In this document: positions 41,935-49,112 of the stretch, piece after piece
Position numbering within the stretch: the stretch's first letter is position 1
Layout: each line of letters opens with the position of its first letter
Origin: an uncultured Actinomycetes bacterium
GTDB lineage: Bacteria; Actinomycetota; Actinomycetes; Nanopelagicales; Nanopelagicaceae
Direction of reading: 5' to 3'
DNA length: 49,112 nt
Assembly: GCA_903822425.1 (NCBI GenBank)
Contig: CAIJOY010000040.1
Span: 1 to 49,112, forward strand
Program-made: the position numbers and the translations under genes
The notes under the pieces: generated by a model
Database searches by the model: none
What the model saw: only the letters and a program-made list of their open reading frames with translations
What the model was told of the DNA's origin: nothing

Positions 41935-43566
41935 CTACTTATTGGCAAGAGCAGCTTTAATCAACCCCGAAAAGAGGGGATGTGGACGAGTTGGGCGCGA
42001 GCGAAACTCTGGGTGGGCTTGAGTACCCACGTAATAAGGATGAACTTGTCGAGGCAACTCAACAAATTCAACTAAATCACGTTCTACAAAAATTCCAGAA
42101 AACACTAATCCAGCTTCAGCAAGTTGTTTCCTATATGCGTTATTTACTTCGTACCGATGTCTATGACGTTCAGAAATTTCCAAGGAATCGTAGGTTTCGG
42201 CGACAACTGAACCTTTCACTAAAGCAGCCTTATAAAGACCCAAACGCATTGTCCCGCCCATATCAGCATCACCAGAAATAACTGCCTGTTGATCCATCAT
42301 TGTGGAAATCACGGGTGCGGAGGTGTCAGGCGAAAATTCCGCAGAATTAGCATCCAAAATTCCTGCTAAATTTCTCGCTGCTTCAATGACCATGCACTGA
42401 AGTCCGAGGCACAAACCTAAAGTAGGAATGCGATTTTCACGAGCAAAACGCAGTGCACCCACTTTTCCTTCGATACCCCGAATTCCAAATCCGCCAGGAA
42501 CGCAAATAGCATCCACATCGGAAAGTAATTTCTTTGCACCTTCGGGACTTTCGCATTCATCGCTCACTACCCATTTGATTTCAATTTTCGCATTATTGGC
42601 AAAACCACCAGCACGAAGGGCTTCGGTTACCGAGAGGTAGGCATCAGGCAGATCTACATACTTGCCCACCAAAGCCACTTTCACTGTATGGGCAGGATGA
42701 TGGACTTTCTTGAGTAGCGCATCCCATTCTGTCCAATCTACATCTTTAAACGGCAAACCTAGCCGGCGCACTACATATGAATCTAACCCTTCGGCAAAAA
42801 GCACCTTGGGAATGTCATAAATAGAAGGCGCATCAACTGCCGCAACAACTGCTTCAAGGTCAACATCGCACATGAGCGAAATTTTCTTTTTCACCGAGGC
42901 TGGAATCTCGCGATCAGAACGAATTACAATGGCATCAGGGGCAATACCGATACTGCGCAATGCTTGCACACTGTGTTGAGTGGGTTTAGTTTTCAACTCA
43001 CCGGAAGGTCCGATATATGGCACCAGGGATACATGTACATAGAACACATTTTCACGGCCAACTTCTTGGCGAATTTGTCGGGCTGCTTCCAAGAATGGCT
43101 GGGATTCAATATCTCCAACAGTCCCACCAACTTCTGTAATAACAATGTCAATATCCGGTGCGGCCATAGCTCTGATACGTTCTTTGATTTCATTTGTAAT
43201 ATGGGGAATAACCTGCACTGTTTCGCCCAAATACTCTCCACGTCGCTCACGAGCTATAACTCGAGAATAGACTTGACCCGTTGTCACATTTGCTGAACCA
43301 TGCAAATTCGTATCGAGGAAGCGTTCGTAATGACCGATATCTAAATCTGTTTCTGCCCCATCATCAGTGACGAATACTTCACCGTGTTGGAAAGGATTCA
43401 TTGTTCCTGGATCTACGTTGAGATATGGGTCCAGTTTTTGCATTGTTACCCGCAAGCCTCTGGATCGTAAAAGTCGGCCTAAACTTGAAGCCGTGAGTCC
43501 TTTTCCGAGGCTTGATGCTACGCCGCCGGTTACAAATAAATGCTTAGTCACATGAGGTTGGCCCAT
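41935..43566 (-). CDS. pyrG: CTP synthase
   Basis: 543 residues. The N-terminal synthetase domain starts [21 protein letters not shown] with the P-loop-like [10 protein letters not shown]. The C-terminal glutamine amidotransferase has the nucleophile in [11 protein letters not shown] and the His-Glu pair in QAHPEF. It aminates UTP to CTP with glutamine and ATP. ATG 43566 is chosen because it gives the usual short leader before the TKHLF strand; ATG 43584 would add six residues. Confidence 0.95.
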   Translation of the reverse strand: MGQPHVTKHLFVTGGVASSLGKGLTASSLGRLLRSRGLRVTMQKLDPYLNVDPGTMNPFQHGEVFVTDDGAETDLDIGHYERFLDTNLHGSANVTTGQVYSRVIARERRGEYLGETVQVIPHITNEIKERIRAMAAPDIDIVITEVGGTVGDIESQPFLEAARQIRQEVGRENVFYVHVSLVPYIGPSGELKTKPTQHSVQALRSIGIAPDAIVIRSDREIPASVKKKISLMCDVDLEAVVAAVDAPSIYDIPKVLFAEGLDSYVVRRLGLPFKDVDWTEWDALLKKVHHPAHTVKVALVGKYVDLPDAYLSVTEALRAGGFANNAKIEIKWVVSDECESPEGAKKLLSDVDAICVPGGFGIRGIEGKVGALRFARENRIPTLGLCLGLQCMVIEAARNLAGILDANSAEFSPDTSAPVISTMMDQQAVISGDADMGGTMRLGLYKAALVKGSVVAETYDSLEISERHRHRYEVNNAYRKQLAEAGLVFSGIFVERDLVEFVELPRQVHPYYVGTQAHPEFRSRPTRPHPLFSGLIKAALANK

Positions 43567-43602
43567 GGGAGTCCAACCTATCATTGATTCTTAAAGTGGA
43601 TT

Positions 43603-45324
43603 TCACCCACGCATGGCTAAGAGTTCGGCGGCGTGTTCTTGGGCGCTTCGAGAATCCTCTTGCCCAGCCAGCATTCGTGCAATTTCAGTTACTCGACCAT
43701 CTCCGGTTACTTCCTGCACATCACTTTGGCTAACCGATCCATCATTACTTTTGCGCACAACGAAATGTGCATCCGCCCAGGCTGCTACTTGAGGCAAATG
43801 CGTCACTACGATCACTTGGGCATGTTTGGACAGGTTCCATAAACGTCGCCCCACTTCAACGGCCGCTTTGCCTCCAACGCCAGCGTCGACTTCATCAAAA
43901 ACATAGGTACCTACTGGCGCACTTTGGGCCAAAACGACTTCTAACGCCAGCAAAACACGAGAAAGTTCGCCGCCGCTAGCACCCTTGGCAATTGGCACCA
44001 AAGGACCATCCTTATGCCCTTGTAACAACATCGATATTTCATCTGCTCCGTTGATACTCAATTGTGAGAACGACACTTCGGATTCATACTGGGGTGATAA
44101 AACTTGGCAAATCAAATTGGTATGTGGCATCGATAGAGCATGGATTTCCATACTCACTTCCGATGCCAGTTTGATAGCAGCAACGTTTCGCATTTTTGTT
44201 AACTCGGCGCTAGAGGCAAGTAGCGCCTTGAGCAAGGCCTTAAGTTCAGTTTCCATGCCGGATAATCGTTCATCCCCACCTACAAGATCTTGCAAAGATT
44301 GCCCTGAGTTTTCATTGCGCGTAATCAACTCTCTCACTTGGGTTTCAATCTCTGCCCCTTGTGCGTAACGTTTAACTAAAGCGGAAATATCGGCCCGACG
44401 ATTTTGCAAGAAATCGAGTCGAACGGGGTCTGCTTCCAAATTTTGCAGATAGGAGTGCACTGCGTGCGATGCATCATTTGCGAGAAAAAAACTTTCAGCC
44501 AAGTTTTGGGAAATTTTCTCGAGCGTTGCATCTTTAAGAGCCGCTGATTCCAATGCACGACGAGCGTTGGTCATGGTAGTCAAAACCCCCATTTCGTCAT
44601 CACTTAATAATTCAGCGGCCAATTGTGCAGCGCCCCTAAGCTCTTCAACTGAACTCAGACGGGATATTTCCTGAATAACCTCATCAAACTCCCCTTGAAT
44701 TGGTTTAACTTTGGCAAAGTTCTCAGTAAATTCTTTGAGAAGGGAGATCTCATTCTCGCGATCTTTAACGTTGGACTTGAGTTGCACAATACGTGTGTGT
44801 AAATCACTGTAAGCGCTATACATCGATCGGTACTCTGATAAAACTCGAGTGAGGTCAGTTCCCGCAAATCGATCAAGAATCTCGCGCTGTTTTGATGCTT
44901 TCGTAATACTCATGCTCGCCGACTGTGCATGGATTTCAATCAATTCATCACCAAGTTCGGCAAGGACGCCAGTTGGAACGGCCAGTCCCCCAGCGCTACT
45001 TTTACTCTTGCTTTGAGAATTCACACTGCGAGTGAGAATCAACAAATCATCATCAAGATCAGCGCCTATCTCCTGCGCTCTTTGCTTGAGTTCCATCGGC
45101 ACTCGAAAACTTGCACTAGCGATGAGGCGCTCTTGGCCTTGACGTACCAATGAGGAGTCACTCTTACCACCCAAAACCAGAGACAACGCCGTAAGCACCA
45201 TAGTTTTACCAGCACCGGTTTCACCCGTTAGCACCGTAAATCCCGGACCTAATTCTAAAGTGGCCTCATCAATAACGCCGATTGCGCGTATCGAAATTTC
45301 TTCTAAATGGGATCGATCACTCAC
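43603..45324 (-). CDS. recN: DNA repair protein RecN
   Basis: 573 residues of the SMC-like ATPase RecN, acting in double-strand break repair. Walker A GETGAGKTMV is at the N-terminus, a long coiled coil fills the middle, and the C-terminus has GASGGELSRVLLALE (signature) and DEVDAGVGGKAAVEV (Walker B). The GTG at 45324 overlaps the nadK stop by 8 bp (GTGAGTGA) and gives the family N-terminus. In many actinobacteria two further genes (steA and steB-type) separate recN from pyrG; here only about 36 bp do. Confidence 0.93.
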   Translation of the reverse strand: MSDRSHLEEISIRAIGVIDEATLELGPGFTVLTGETGAGKTMVLTALSLVLGGKSDSSLVRQGQERLIASASFRVPMELKQRAQEIGADLDDDLLILTRSVNSQSKSKSSAGGLAVPTGVLAELGDELIEIHAQSASMSITKASKQREILDRFAGTDLTRVLSEYRSMYSAYSDLHTRIVQLKSNVKDRENEISLLKEFTENFAKVKPIQGEFDEVIQEISRLSSVEELRGAAQLAAELLSDDEMGVLTTMTNARRALESAALKDATLEKISQNLAESFFLANDASHAVHSYLQNLEADPVRLDFLQNRRADISALVKRYAQGAEIETQVRELITRNENSGQSLQDLVGGDERLSGMETELKALLKALLASSAELTKMRNVAAIKLASEVSMEIHALSMPHTNLICQVLSPQYESEVSFSQLSINGADEISMLLQGHKDGPLVPIAKGASGGELSRVLLALEVVLAQSAPVGTYVFDEVDAGVGGKAAVEVGRRLWNLSKHAQVIVVTHLPQVAAWADAHFVVRKSNDGSVSQSDVQEVTGDGRVTEIARMLAGQEDSRSAQEHAAELLAMRG

Positions 45325-46174
45325 CGCGCCAACCTTCAACCGGAAGTTTGAATTTTGCAACTAGGCGATCACTAAAAACGCTATCACTCAGATGGGCCAA
45401 AATGACGGTTCCGGGATCTTTTGTGATTGTCACACGATCACCTAGCGCAAGGGCGAACTTACGCAATGAATCCCCTAGTAATAAGGCACCATTTGATTCG
45501 ATATCAATAACTATTTCAGATTTAGGAGATACCACCATTGGTTTAGCAAAAAGTGCGTGTGCAGAGATCGGTAACAATACAAGAGCTTCCACTTCCGGCC
45601 ATACAACTGGACCACCCGCTGAAAATGCGTAAGCCGTTGAACCCGTTGGAGTGGAACAAATCAAGCCATCGCAACCCCAGCGAGAAAGTGGACGCCGATC
45701 AATTTGCACAAACAATTGCACCATCGTCGTGCTATCGCGTTCGATAGTCACTTCATTCAGTGCCCACCCTTGGACAACTTCGGAATCTTTTCTATGCACC
45801 GAATACGCTAAATTCATGCGAGATTCGCAGGAGTACTTTTTCTCGATAACTGCATGAGCCACTTCTGTTATAGAAGGTCGTTCAATCTCTGCTAAAAATC
45901 CTACATGTCCAAGATTTACACCTAATAGTGGAATCTCAGTTCCTCGTACAGCTTGGGCTCCACGCAACATGGTGCCGTCGCCTCCCAGCACGATGGCTAT
46001 TTCACACTGTGGAAGTGTTTCTGCAGTTACAACAGATGTTTGCGCTAACTGTGATTCTGCGTGAACATAGATTGCAAAACCTGAGGCTCTCAACAATTTA
46101 CTCAGTTCCGACGCTGCTTTTTGAGCATCCTCGCGAGTGGGATTAACTACAAAAAGAACGTTACGAGTGCTCAT
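45317..46174 (-). CDS. nadK: NAD kinase
   Basis: 285 residues. VLGGDGTMLRGAQ is the GGDGT motif that binds NAD and the phosphate donor. GVNLGHVGFLAEI, the NEV motif in ALNEVTIER, and the glycine-rich DGLICSTPTGSTAYAFSAGGP (of which STPTGSTAY is diagnostic) complete the family set. It makes NADP from NAD. The ATG shares one base with the tlyA stop and its stop overlaps recN: tlyA-nadK-recN is a classic actinobacterial operon. Confidence 0.95.
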   Translation of the reverse strand: MSTRNVLFVVNPTREDAQKAASELSKLLRASGFAIYVHAESQLAQTSVVTAETLPQCEIAIVLGGDGTMLRGAQAVRGTEIPLLGVNLGHVGFLAEIERPSITEVAHAVIEKKYSCESRMNLAYSVHRKDSEVVQGWALNEVTIERDSTTMVQLFVQIDRRPLSRWGCDGLICSTPTGSTAYAFSAGGPVVWPEVEALVLLPISAHALFAKPMVVSPKSEIVIDIESNGALLLGDSLRKFALALGDRVTITKDPGTVILAHLSDSVFSDRLVAKFKLPVEGWRGE

Positions 46175-46962
46175 TATTGCGGCCCTTCGGCTATGGCGTG
46201 ATCTAGCGCAGCTTCGTCAATTTCCCCGGCACCTCGGCGTAGCCATAGAAAATATTCAACATTGCCAGCGGGTCCAGGTAGTGGACTGGCAGCTATTCCC
46301 AAAGTTCCAAGCCCTACATCATAAGCAGATTCGGCAACGTCCATAACTGCTGTGCGACGTAGTGCTGGATCTCGTACAACACCGCCTGCGCCCAACCTTT
46401 CGCGTCCAACTTCAAATTGCGGTTTTACCATGAGAACAAAATCAGCTTCAGATTTTGAGACAGCAGCAAGTGCCGGTAAAACTAAAGTGAGTGAAATGAA
46501 AGATAGATCCGCCACGACAATATCTATCGGCTCACCCACCATTTCCCCGGTGAGGTGTCGAATATTGGTTCTGTCTAGAATAGTTACCCGTGGATCTTGA
46601 CGCAGCTCCCATGCTAACTGTCCATATCCCACATCAACAGCTACAACTTGGCTAGCCCCATTGCGCAAAAGAACATCCGTAAAGCCACCAGTGGAAGCTC
46701 CAGCATCGAGACATCTTTTACCTTCTACGCGAATTTGCGTGAAAACTTCAAGGGCTCCAGCCAATTTATGACCACCTCGTGAGACGAAATCGTCACGATC
46801 TCCTTGCAAAACTATCGAAGTTTCGGCATCCACTTGCGTGGCGGGCTTGGAGGCTGGAATGCCCGTTACCAATACAGATCGCGATTCAATGAGATCAGCA
46901 GCATGATCACGTGATCTTGCTAGACCCCTTCGAACTAATTCCGCATCCAAGCGCGTCTTCAT
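46174..46962 (-). CDS. tlyA: TlyA-family rRNA 2'-O-methyltransferase
   Basis: 262 residues. An N-terminal S4 domain (TRLDAELVRRGLARSRDHAADLI) precedes an FtsJ-like AdoMet domain with CLDAGASTGGFTDVLL and VADLSFISL. In mycobacteria TlyA methylates the ribose of a cytidine in 16S and 23S rRNA and its loss gives capreomycin resistance. It begins 9 bp after the stop of the 50-residue ORF, with AGG about 8 nt upstream. Confidence 0.94.
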   Translation of the reverse strand: MKTRLDAELVRRGLARSRDHAADLIESRSVLVTGIPASKPATQVDAETSIVLQGDRDDFVSRGGHKLAGALEVFTQIRVEGKRCLDAGASTGGFTDVLLRNGASQVVAVDVGYGQLAWELRQDPRVTILDRTNIRHLTGEMVGEPIDIVVADLSFISLTLVLPALAAVSKSEADFVLMVKPQFEVGRERLGAGGVVRDPALRRTAVMDVAESAYDVGLGTLGIAASPLPGPAGNVEYFLWLRRGAGEIDEAALDHAIAEGPQ

Positions 46963-46971
46963 AGTCGAAAC

Positions 46972-47124
46972 CTATAGACCGTCAATGGTAGAAAGTGCCG
47001 TACCCAATTTGTTATGCAAGCGTTCAAATTCGCTCGCATGTTCGTGTATCGGAAGTTGATCGATATCGGCTAATTCTGCACGAATTTCTTCAACAAAATT
47101 TTCGTTGATGGGAGCAGTTGTCAT
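46972..47124 (-). CDS. Conserved 50-residue protein upstream of tlyA
   Basis: ATG at 47124, TAG at 46974-46972: 50 residues. It begins MTTAPINENFVEE and contains IDQLPIHEHASEFERLH, then ALSTIDGL at the end. The pattern leucine-proline, acidic-His, F-E-x-x-H resembles the roughly 58-residue conserved protein encoded just before tlyA in mycobacteria (Rv1693-type). Its ATG overlaps the stop of the lysine-repeat protein (ATGA), so it is translated by coupling. It is predicted helical and acidic. The function is unknown. Confidence 0.8.
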   Translation of the reverse strand: MTTAPINENFVEEIRAELADIDQLPIHEHASEFERLHNKLGTALSTIDGL

Positions 47125-47462
47125 TTTTTTACCACTTTCTTGACCGTCGTTTTGGCACTTTTCTTTACGGCACTTTTCTTTACGGCACTTTTCTTTACGG
47201 CACTTTTCTTTACGGAACTGGGTTGCTGCAAATTATGCTTAAGCGTCTCCACTTGTTGAGCTAAAGCATCAAATTCGCCACGTTTGATAAACCCCATCTT
47301 GGCCACAGAGGCTTGCACTTCCTCTTCCACTTTAGTTTTGATGCTTTCTCCGCTTTCACGCACCCAAGTATTTAAAACAGATCCCATCTCCGCCGGCGTC
47401 ATCTCGCCGTCGCCGATTTTAGTAAGGTAAACCTTGAGAGTGCTAAACACATCATTGGCCAT
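47121..47462 (-). CDS. Small helical protein with C-terminal VKKSA repeats (phasin-like)
   Basis: 113 residues. Residues 1-80 are helical and amphipathic (FSTLKVYLTKIGDGEMTPAEMG, then VETLKHNLQQ), resembling small phasin-like or PHA-regulator coiled coils. The C-terminus is four perfect VKKSA repeats followed by KTTVKKVVKK, a histone H1/HupB-like lysine-rich tail that could bind nucleic acid or a granule surface. The DNA has four perfect 15-bp repeats. It lies between an SSB-like gene and the 50-residue gene with which it is coupled. Confidence 0.75.
   Translation of the reverse strand: MANDVFSTLKVYLTKIGDGEMTPAEMGSVLNTWVRESGESIKTKVEEEVQASVAKMGFIKRGEFDALAQQVETLKHNLQQPSSVKKSAVKKSAVKKSAVKKSAKTTVKKVVKK
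47154..47213. repeat. Four perfect 15-bp tandem repeats
   Basis: The unit GGCACTTTTCTTTAC on the plus strand occurs four times without change and encodes the VKKSA repeats in frame. Copy-number change by slippage would add or remove five residues and keep the frame. Confidence 0.95.
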
Positions 47463-47490
47463 TGAGCGAGCTCATCTCTTGGTGCTGGGT

Positions 47491-47517
47491 TAGGTACTTC
47501 AGCGGTAAAGGTACCTA
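47491..47517. promoter_or_regulatory. Inverted repeat across the ssb-like stop codon
   Basis: TAGGTAC and GTACCTA form a perfect 7-bp stem with a 13-nt loop. It includes the stop codon of the SSB-like gene and lies before the VKKSA gene. There is no T-run on either side, so it is not a standard terminator; it may protect the mRNA or bind a regulator. Confidence 0.4.
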
Positions 47518-47847
47518 AATTCTACGTACCGTGCTGGCTTCAACCTGCCATCGACTTGCAAGGCCACCTGATGCCTGCCAAAAACGACGATGGACCGCCC
47601 CTGTTATTTCTACCCATTCATCACTTTTGAGGCAGAGAGCTGTCCGTCTACTCCTCGCGTTCCAGACGGCAATATCTAAGGTATCAACCCCACTATGTCC
47701 AGAACGTCGCACGATGAGCCTAAATTCGCACACTACATCTCCGCTCGGTAATGTTTTCTCCATCGCCGCACCGGATACTCGTCCATGGAGCAGCACTTCA
47801 TTACGAGAATAATCCACATCTTCAGAGACCAAACAATGAGTTTTCAT
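47515..47847 (-). CDS. Single-stranded DNA-binding protein-like (OB fold)
   Basis: 110 residues from the ATG at 47847, with AGGAG 5 nt upstream. NEVLLHGRVSGAAMEKTLPSG, EFRLIVRR, DTLDIAVWNAR and WVEITGAVHRRFW follow the OB-fold strand order of SSB, but the acidic C-terminal tail that recruits repair proteins is missing: the protein ends in VRRI. It is therefore a short accessory SSB paralogue rather than the main replication SSB. It is the first gene of the run leading to tlyA-nadK-recN. Confidence 0.8.
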   Translation of the reverse strand: MKTHCLVSEDVDYSRNEVLLHGRVSGAAMEKTLPSGDVVCEFRLIVRRSGHSGVDTLDIAVWNARSRRTALCLKSDEWVEITGAVHRRFWQASGGLASRWQVEASTVRRI

Positions 47848-47965
47848 CAATACTCCTCAATCAAATAATCGAGATTCATTTCTCGAGCCAGGAAATACTC
47901 ACTGCTGGCTCTGACATAGGGCATTCACAGCGAAGATGACTGTGGATATTGAGAAGAAATCGCTT
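47848..47965 (-). promoter_or_regulatory. Leader region of the ssb-like operon with hairpins
   Basis: This 118-bp gap has three inverted repeats: CACAG/CTGTG (47926-47944), GAGCCAG/CTGGCTC (47885-47911) and TCGAGA/TCTCGA (47869-47886). The last two overlap by two bases and so compete. On the minus strand the final hairpin is followed by TTATTT and then AGGAG and the ATG. It may be a promoter leader, an attenuator or a weak terminator of the upstream TPR gene. Confidence 0.4.
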
Positions 47966-48850
47966 TTAGGACAATGCTCGTTCTTGCGCATCAGTTACAC
48001 CATCTACATCAACGCTCGCACATTTCTTGAACCACTCCCGCGCCTCGGTGCTTCGTCCAGCAGCTTCTAACGCATCAGCGTAGGCGTATCGCAAACGAAC
48101 TGACCACGCTTCATTTTCCGTCTTCAACTCTTTACACGTTAACGTGATCACTGCTGCTTGCGTTTCACCGAGATCTCGTCGCGCACCCGCTGCGACAATA
48201 CGCATTTCAATTTCTTGGGCCTTATCAAGTTTTTTTACCTCAGCAGATCCAGCCATCTCCAGAGCTTTCGCTGGTCTACCTAAACCGCGTTCGCAATCTG
48301 CCATAACCGGCCAAATGGAAACATCACCAGAAATTCTGTGAGCTGCCCGTAATTCTCGTAAAGCGATCTCATATTTACCGGCTCTATAAGCAGCATACCC
48401 AGCACTCTCGCGAGCAATCGCCAACCTGCCAGCATGATGAGCCGCAGCCATACCGTGTAAATGTGCACGTTCTGGATCTGAATCTATAAATAAATCAACG
48501 CACACTAGGTGCCTAGCAACAACTTTGGCATTATCTGCCGATAAGGAAAGCAGTTCAGCGCGTGCACTTTTTTCTAACTCTTCACCAGTTACTTCATCAG
48601 GAATAAGTGGTTCTACAATTCGTGGACGAAAACGCGTGGGATCAGAGGAACGTCCCATCGGCGTGCGAGGAGAAACCGCACGACCAGATGTTGAAGGTCG
48701 TCGATCTGATGAACTACTTGATGGACGCGATGTTGGTCTGCCAGAACTACTTGTGGATCCTCGTCGATCCGATGAACTACTTGATGGACGCGATGTTGGT
48801 CTGCCAGAACTACTAGATGGGCGTCCTGATTTGCTGGGTGGACGTTCCAT
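47966..48850 (-). CDS. TPR protein with Ser/Arg/Pro-rich repeated N-terminus
   Basis: 294 residues. The first 75 or so are low complexity, with SSGRPTSRPSSSSSDRR occurring twice at a 21-residue period. The rest is helical with tetratricopeptide-like pairs (AGYAAYRAGKYEIALRELRAA, then VRLRYAYADALEAAGRSTEA). It resembles the TPR protein encoded upstream of tlyA in mycobacteria (Rv1691-type). No enzymatic motif is visible; a scaffolding role is likely. GGAGG lies 6 nt before the ATG. The basic serine-rich tail could bind RNA or be phosphorylated. Confidence 0.82.
   Translation of the reverse strand: MERPPSKSGRPSSSSGRPTSRPSSSSSDRRGSTSSSGRPTSRPSSSSSDRRPSTSGRAVSPRTPMGRSSDPTRFRPRIVEPLIPDEVTGEELEKSARAELLSLSADNAKVVARHLVCVDLFIDSDPERAHLHGMAAAHHAGRLAIARESAGYAAYRAGKYEIALRELRAAHRISGDVSIWPVMADCERGLGRPAKALEMAGSAEVKKLDKAQEIEMRIVAAGARRDLGETQAAVITLTCKELKTENEAWSVRLRYAYADALEAAGRSTEAREWFKKCASVDVDGVTDAQERALS
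48698..48814. repeat. Two 54-bp direct repeats, 63-bp period, in the TPR gene
   Basis: Units 48698-48751 and 48761-48814 differ at one base and encode the repeated Ser/Arg/Pro segment in frame. Near identity at DNA level points to a recent duplication or ongoing gene conversion. Confidence 0.9.
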
Positions 48851-48868
48851 CGTAATCCTCCACTCTCT

Positions 48869-48897
48869 GTTCTAGATGTCCTTTTTATCGATTGCAA
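48869..48897 (-). promoter_or_regulatory. Candidate sigma-70 promoter of the TPR gene
   Basis: On the minus strand TTGCAA (48897-48892) and TAGAAC (48874-48869) are 17 nt apart. A start near 48862 gives a leader of about 12 nt containing GGAGG. It lies just after the rRNA operon terminator, where a new promoter is needed. Confidence 0.45.
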
Positions 48898-48949
48898 CAT
48901 TCTCATCAGTTATGCAATCAACTTGCAGATTAAGTAAAAGTATCGCAGA

Positions 48950-48990
48950 AGAAAAAAGATCAGGGGCACTTAATGAAAAGTGCCCCTGAT
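48950..48990 (-). terminator. Rho-independent terminator of the rRNA operon
   Basis: A perfect 13-bp stem ATCAGGGGCACTT/AAGTGCCCCTGAT with a 6-nt loop, followed on the minus strand by CTTTTTTCTTC. It lies about 10 nt after the 5S rRNA 3' end. This is the only strong intrinsic terminator I see in the window. Confidence 0.93.
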
Positions 48991-49000
48991 CTATAAAGGA

Positions 49001-49112
49001 TGTTCGGCAACGTTCTACTCTCCCACAAGGTCACCCGTGCAGTACCATCGACGCTGTGAGGCTTAACTTCCGGGTTCGGAATGGAGCCGGGTGTTTCCCT
49101 CACGCTATGGTC
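49001..49112 (-). rRNA. rrf: 5S ribosomal RNA (5' end outside window)
   Basis: Read on the minus strand, the sequence contains CCATTCCGAACCCGGAAG, TTAAGCCTC, GATGGTACTGC and GTGGGAGAGTAG, the conserved 5S core in order, ending GTTGCCGAACA. About 112 nt are in view; only a few 5' bases are cut off at the window edge. 23S and 16S should lie to the right. Confidence 0.95.

Noticed and set aside
47154-47213. CRISPR-like short repeats
   Set aside because: The 15-bp units are directly tandem without spacers and are coding in frame.

Overview
The window is a gene-dense stretch (roughly 46-47 % G+C by eye) of an actinobacterial chromosome from a small, streamlined genome. Markers of the phylum are the mycothiol gene mshC with its usual neighbours, the PafB/PafC pair, HelY, a GarA-type FHA protein, FtsR, a Cmk-Der fusion and TlyA. 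Low G+C, tiny or negative intergenic gaps and an rRNA operon end fit freshwater planktonic Actinomycetota such as the Nanopelagicales (acI). That placement is inference; the phylum is secure.

Layout. 0-4.9 kb: end of a DUF554 membrane protein, a zinc alcohol dehydrogenase, then tdk, a surface acyltransferase, apt and tRNA-Leu(GAG), all on the minus strand apart from DUF554. 5-11.4 kb: an M20 hydrolase, an aldo/keto reductase, and the conserved set histidine phosphatase, DUF3090, SCO1664-like kinase-fold protein and mshC, followed by a PAC2 protein. 11.4-25.7 kb: metH, a HAD hydrolase, a RecB-like nuclease, then the tight run trmI-pafB-pafC-tatA-tatC-diacylglycerol kinase-helY-5'-3' exonuclease-lnt. 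25.7-38.5 kb, all minus strand: the glycine-cleavage/division block (gcvP, MerR, membrane protein, bifunctional nuclease, ftsR, FHA, gcvH, pgsA), cmk-der, tyrA, aroH, rluB, scpB and scpA. 38.5-49.1 kb: parA with a small ribbon-helix-helix partner, xerD, ald, pyrG, recN, nadK, tlyA, a 50-residue protein, a lysine-repeat protein, an SSB-like protein, a TPR protein, and finally the rRNA operon terminator and the 3' part of 5S rRNA.

The most notable signal is a 28-bp sequence at 25705-25732 that matches the actinobacterial dif (XerCD) consensus as I recall it at about 24 of 28 positions. It lies between lnt and gcvP and contains both stop codons. Genes on its left point mostly right and genes on its right point mostly left, as expected at a replication terminus. 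xerD and the segregation genes parA, scpA and scpB lie 12-15 kb away.

The second is an absence. In most actinobacteria arc/mpa, dop, pup, prcB, prcA and pafA lie between trmI and pafBC. Here trmI overlaps pafB by 20 bp and nothing remains of the Pup-proteasome genes, while the DNA-damage regulator PafBC is intact.

Several genes that begin transcription units have a -10-like TAnnnT hexamer exactly 6-7 nt before the start codon and no Shine-Dalgarno sequence, which suggests leaderless mRNAs. I see no insertion sequence, prophage or CRISPR array.
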